From the NCBI GenBank assembly GCA_902777125.1, contig CACYSQ010000001.1:62001-126000 (forward strand): a DNA stretch of 64,000 nucleotides, given 5' to 3'. The notes beneath the pieces are model-generated. The model was not told the DNA's origin. It ran no database searches and saw only the letters and a program-made list of their open reading frames with translations. The translations under genes and the position numbers were made by a program. Positions 60,389 to 64,000 of the stretch are shown here, in pieces (positions within the stretch are counted from its first letter, which is position 1; every line of letters begins with the position of its first letter). This DNA is from Ruminococcus flavefaciens (GTDB lineage: Bacteria; Bacillota; Clostridia; Oscillospirales; Ruminococcaceae).

Positions 60389-63300
60389 TTACACTCTTGT
60401 GATGATCTGTCCGTAGGGGATAGGCTTGCCCTTAGCCTCGAACATCTCAGAGATCGTAACTATCTGCCAGCCCTGTTCCTTGATGTAAGGAGCAAGCTGC
60501 TCGATAGCTGCCGCTGTCTTGGAGTATGTCTCGTGGCAGAGAACAACAGCACCGTTACCGGAACCGTTTGCCATAGCGTTCTTGATCTTAGAAACGATCT
60601 GATCGGTAGTTGTCTGATCCTTGTAGTCCTCTGTGTCAATAGCATCGGTTACAAGGCCGTAGTCTGTAAGTGTGGACTTAACAGCGCCGCCCTGATCGAG
60701 GTAGGGGAGACGGAGGAGCTTTGAAGGCTCAACACCGAGAACGCTCTTGAGGTAGTTGTGGCAGCCGTCAGCTTCCTGACGAATCTCAGAAGCACTCTTC
60801 TGACCGAGGTAGGGGTGAGATACAGTGTGGTTTGCGATCTCCATGCCCTTGCTGTAAGCGTACTTGATCTCAGCCTGATTTTCAGCGCCCTGTGACCAGT
60901 TGCTTACATAGAAGAATGTAGCGTGGAAGCCCTGCTCTGTGAGAGCATCAACGATTCTCTTGTTGTTAGCAGGTGAGCAGCCGTCATCGAAGCTAATAGC
61001 GATCATCGGCTTGTTGGGGTCGATGGTGAAGGTCTCCTCTGTAACGGTACCCTGACCTGTTACGACTGCGGAAGCCTTACCCTTTTCCTGGATTGCGAAA
61101 TCATCAACATTGAAGCTGATAGTGGAATCTGCTGTCTCAACATAGACGATCATGTCTGTTGCGCCGGCAGGGAGAGTATACTCAGTATTCTCGATCTTTG
61201 TCCATGTGTTCTTCTTAGCACTTGCCTCAGCGATAGTATCGAAGGACTGTGTGCCGGAAGCGTCATTGTACTGGAGTGAGATCTTGAAATCGTCGGAATC
61301 GCTTGCCTTCTGGAGAACGGCAGCGCTGAAGCTATAGGTGCTTCCAGCCTTGAAGCTGGAATCAAGAGCTATAGCAGCGCCGTTCCAGTTCTTTGAGCGG
61401 CCGCCGACCTTGAGTGAGCTGCTTGAAGAATAGTAGCTGTCCTTGTCGATGCTAAGAGAAGCATCGCCTCTGCCTTCCCAACCGGAAGCGGAATCGAACT
61501 TGTTTGTGAAGTAGTTCGCGGGAGCAGCAGTAGTAACTGTAGTAGTTGAAGTTCCTCTTGTTGTTGTAACAGTTGTACTTGTTACATCAGTTTTTTTTTG
61601 AGCCGATCCAACACTCTCAGGGAGTGAATTAATGATACCGAGCTTATACTTCTGAATTGAGAGGGCGTCCTTATTTGTGATACCGTCGCCTCTGTTGAAT
61701 ACGTCAGCGTTGTTCTCGCCCTTTGTAGAGAGCTTGTACTTGTCGGGGTTGTTGATGGACTGCATGATGAATACAGCGTCAGCCATATTAACCTGACCGT
61801 CCTCGTTTGCATCGCCGTACATATCAGGCTCGGGGAGAGTAGTAACAGTTGTAGTAGTTGTTGTAGTTGTAGTAGTAGTTGTTGTTGTTGTTGTTGTAAC
61901 AACGTCGATAGGACCGGGTGTTATCTTGCCGCTGAGTGCGATGATGTCATTGTAGAATGACTTAGGCTGGCAGTTTGAATCGAACGGGAGGGGCTTGCCG
62001 CCGTCCTGATAATCATTTCTCCAGCTTGCTGAATCGCAGTGGCCCCAAAGTGTGAGTGAAGAAATGTTGAGACCGCGCTCCATAGCAACCTTGAAGATGT
62101 CAACGTAGAGGTCAGCACCCTTCTGATTTGCACAGTTTGTAACGTCGAGCTCAGTGATCTGAACGTCAAGACCGAGGCTGTTGAAGAGGTCGATAGCGTC
62201 AGCGTATGTGCCGAACTTGGAATTTGTGGACTTTGTAGCACTTCCTGTGCCGCCGAAGTCGTCGTAGTGCATATGGGACTGCATACCGATACCGTCGATA
62301 TAGTCGCCCTCTGCGAGGATCTTCTTAGCCATTTTGTAGAGATCATCGCGCTTTGCAACGAAATACTCGTTGTAGTCGTTCATGTAGAGCTTGCAGCCCT
62401 CAGGAGCGTACTGTCTGGCATATTTGAATGCGTTGATAACGAATGAATCATTGTGGTAAACATTCCACCAGTTGGAGGACTCACTTCCGTCACCGCGGAA
62501 TCCGCCGCCGTCGTTCTTGAAGAGCTCATTGCAGACGTCGTAGGAATAGATCTTGAGGTTAGGATAGTTTGTCTTGAGTGCATCGAAAGTATTCTTTATC
62601 ATGCTTTCGAGACGCTTGTTCATGCGGTCAGCAGAAACAAATCCACCGGAGTTGCTCTGCATATTCTCCTTGAATATCCACTCAGGAGTCTGAGAGTACC
62701 ATACGAATGTATGTCCGCGGAGACCGATGCCGTTTGCCTCACAGAACTTGAGGATCGGGTCAGCCTTTGAGAGGCTGATAGCGATGTTATCGCCGGAAGA
62801 CTGGTTCTGTACACAGATCTCAGAGGGCTTCATCTCGTTCTCGCAGGTGATGGAGTTGAAGTTCTTCTTGATGAAGTCCTGAACGTCCTGCTTCTGGATG
62901 TTCCAAGCGTTTACACAAGTACCAAGGCGGAAGTATTTGCCCATGTAATCCTTGAAGCCTGCGCCGTTAGCATCGTAGGAGTAATCATTGTTCTGATGTG
63001 CTGCGATGCCGCTGCCGTTTACGATATTTGTGATCTTGTTTGTAGTTACTGTAGTAGTTGTTGTTGAAGAGCCGGGGGTCTGCTTGCCGCCCTTGACAGT
63101 ACCGCCGCCGTTTACAACGGGAGAAGCTTTACCCTCCTTGGAGAGGTAAACATCGTCGATGTAGAAATCAGTAAGGCTCTCGGGAGCTTCAACGTAGAGC
63201 TTCATGCTGGAAGCGCCTGTAGGAATTGTGAATTCCTTGTTCTCGAGCTTTGTCCACTCGCCGCTTGCTGCTGTAGCAGAAGCAACTTCCATGTACTTTT

Positions 63301-64000
63301 CCTCACCGCCGGAGGTGTACTGGAGTGTGAACTTCATATCAACAGATGAACCGCTGTTCTGGAGAACGCCTGTGCTGAAGCTGTAGGTGTTGCCGGGCTT
63401 GAATGTGCTGCTTGAAAGGCTCATCTCAGCGCCGTTCCAGTTATCTGTTCTTCCGGAAACGAAGAGTGACTTGCTGCCGGAATAGTAGTTGTCGGAATCG
63501 TTCTTTACAGAAGCATCGCCTCTGCCCTTGAAGTCGCCTGTGCCGTCCTCGAAGGTGTTCTTGATGTAATCGCCGTTCTCGTCGGGCTCAACTTCCTTCT
63601 TGGGCTGAGGATCTCCTGCACCTTCTCTGATGGTACACTTTACAGATCCCTGACCGTCACTTTCCCAACCTTCGATATTGAAAGCAACTTCATAGAAGTT
63701 ACCCATCTTCATGCCGAAGCCTTCCCAGGCCTTGAAGTGCTCACCGATGCTTATTGTACCAGAGGTTCTGGTATCGCGGCGAACGCTGAAGTACTGGGTG
63801 AAGGGCTTGTTACCTTCAATGGTGTAAGAGTCTCTCGGCTCAGTGAAGATATCGTAGGTACTTCCGTCGATTTCAGCTGTGCCCTTGTAGGAAGCGCCGT
63901 AATCGTTCTTGGAAGGACACCAGTTCTTCCAGTCTTCGATAATGTAGTACTCAACGAGAGGGTTCTGAGTCCAACCGTAGATACAGATACGGGAGTTACC
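60389..64000 (-). CDS. Cellulosomal GH11 - CBM22 - GH10 - dockerin - CBM22 - CE4 xylanolytic enzyme, N-terminus missing
   Basis: The frame is open to the window end; 1203 residues are visible. Order: GH11 xylanase (63650-64000; nucleophile Glu in PLVEYYI, acid/base Glu in FNIEGWES; its first part lies outside the window), CBM22 (63130-63560), GH10 xylanase (61930-62990; acid/base in YDVCNELF, nucleophile in VQITELDV), Thr-rich linker, dockerin (61620-61830; [17 protein letters not shown] and ADVFNRGDGITNKDAL loops), CBM22 (61065-61510) and a CE4 deacetylase (60389-61030; SFDDG, NHTVSHP, RLPYLD, VLCHE). It should cut xylan with two xylanase folds and remove acetyl groups, all on one cellulosome-bound chain. 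The signal peptide should be upstream. Confidence 0.94.
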   Translation of the reverse strand, partial: GNSRICIYGWTQNPLVEYYIIEDWKNWCPSKNDYGASYKGTAEIDGSTYDIFTEPRDSYTIEGNKPFTQYFSVRRDTRTSGTISIGEHFKAWEGFGMKMGNFYEVAFNIEGWESDGQGSVKCTIREGAGDPQPKKEVEPDENGDYIKNTFEDGTGDFKGRGDASVKNDSDNYYSGSKSLFVSGRTDNWNGAEMSLSSSTFKPGNTYSFSTGVLQNSGSSVDMKFTLQYTSGGEEKYMEVASATAASGEWTKLENKEFTIPTGASSMKLYVEAPESLTDFYIDDVYLSKEGKASPVVNGGGTVKGGKQTPGSSTTTTTVTTNKITNIVNGSGIAAHQNNDYSYDANGAGFKDYMGKYFRLGTCVNAWNIQKQDVQDFIKKNFNSITCENEMKPSEICVQNQSSGDNIAISLSKADPILKFCEANGIGLRGHTFVWYSQTPEWIFKENMQSNSGGFVSADRMNKRLESMIKNTFDALKTNYPNLKIYSYDVCNELFKNDGGGFRGDGSESSNWWNVYHNDSFVINAFKYARQYAPEGCKLYMNDYNEYFVAKRDDLYKMAKKILAEGDYIDGIGMQSHMHYDDFGGTGSATKSTNSKFGTYADAIDLFNSLGLDVQITELDVTNCANQKGADLYVDIFKVAMERGLNISSLTLWGHCDSASWRNDYQDGGKPLPFDSNCQPKSFYNDIIALSGKITPGPIDVVTTTTTTTTTTTTTTTTTVTTLPEPDMYGDANEDGQVNMADAVFIMQSINNPDKYKLSTKGENNADVFNRGDGITNKDALSIQKYKLGIINSLPESVGSAQKKTDVTSTTVTTTRGTSTTTVTTAAPANYFTNKFDSASGWEGRGDASLSIDKDSYYSSSSSLKVGGRSKNWNGAAIALDSSFKAGSTYSFSAAVLQKASDSDDFKISLQYNDASGTQSFDTIAEASAKKNTWTKIENTEYTLPAGATDMIVYVETADSTISFNVDDFAIQEKGKASAVVTGQGTVTEETFTIDPNKPMIAISFDDGCSPANNKRIVDALTEQGFHATFFYVSNWSQGAENQAEIKYAYSKGMEIANHTVSHPYLGQKSASEIRQEADGCHNYLKSVLGVEPSKLLRLPYLDQGGAVKSTLTDYGLVTDAIDTEDYKDQTTTDQIVSKIKNAMANGSGNGAVVLCHETYSKTAAAIEQLAPYIKEQGWQIVTISEMFEAKGKPIPYGQIITRV

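Noticed and set aside
1-64000. CRISPR array
   Set aside because: No run of regularly spaced 24-40 bp direct repeats with unique spacers was seen; all repeated stretches are Thr/Ser codon repeats or palindromes.

Overview
The window looks like the chromosome of a cellulosome-forming Ruminococcus of the R. flavefaciens / R. champanellensis type. Five coding segments carry dockerin-type repeats: three large secreted plant-cell-wall enzymes, a small secreted protein and a leucine-rich-repeat protein. There are spore-germination (GerA-type) genes, Gram-positive style GGAGG ribosome binding sites and clean sigma-A promoters. The genus assignment is inference from gene content and dockerin sequence, not from a database search.

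Layout. 1-4690: end of a transglutaminase-like protein, an acidic lipoprotein-like protein, then an MBOAT O-acyltransferase, a DHHW/AlgX-like partner and a secreted dockerin protein (probable surface polysaccharide acetylation). 4934-8230 (minus): GH9-dockerin-GH16 glucanase. 8660-13585: zinc-ribbon membrane protein, a stand-alone methionine synthase activation protein, MetH without its activation domain, and a membrane metallophosphoesterase. 14089-20118: GH10-CBM22-dockerin-GH43 xylanase, an intracellular GH5 enzyme and an AraC regulator. 20171-22511 (minus): GerAB and GerAA proteins. 22668-24097 (minus): a retron-type reverse transcriptase with its non-coding RNA, and a small Cys-rich protein.

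24447-36448: an integrated mobilizable element of about 12 kb in the 3' end of tRNA-Lys(TTT), bounded by 27-bp direct repeats. It holds integrase, HTH regulator, relaxase, MobC-like protein, primase-helicase, an unknown 545-residue protein, an AAA/DUF4143 ATPase, a ProX-like deacylase, an SH3 lipoprotein, a broken LRR-dockerin locus and an XRE regulator.

36498-44930: tRNA-Arg(ACG), dCMP deaminase, a soluble sugar-binding-domain/GGDEF protein, inorganic pyrophosphatase, a PRPP synthetase relative and a large FtsX-type ABC transporter. 45056-51919 (minus): an M3-like peptidase lipoprotein, a HAD phosphatase and the riboflavin genes ribH, ribBA, ribE and ribD behind an FMN riboswitch with a terminator. 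52354-58103: CPBP protease, a zinc-ribbon/pseudokinase/PASTA membrane protein, a lipoprotein and RadA. 58186-60120: two convergent AraC regulators. 60389-64000 (minus): a truncated GH11-CBM22-GH10-dockerin-CBM22-CE4 xylanolytic enzyme.

The most interesting items are the retron with a complete visible msr-msd RNA and no known effector, the element carrying a dockerin gene, a dispersed terminator-bearing repeat family, hairpin clusters, a partly duplicated FMN riboswitch, and the PASTA pseudokinase.
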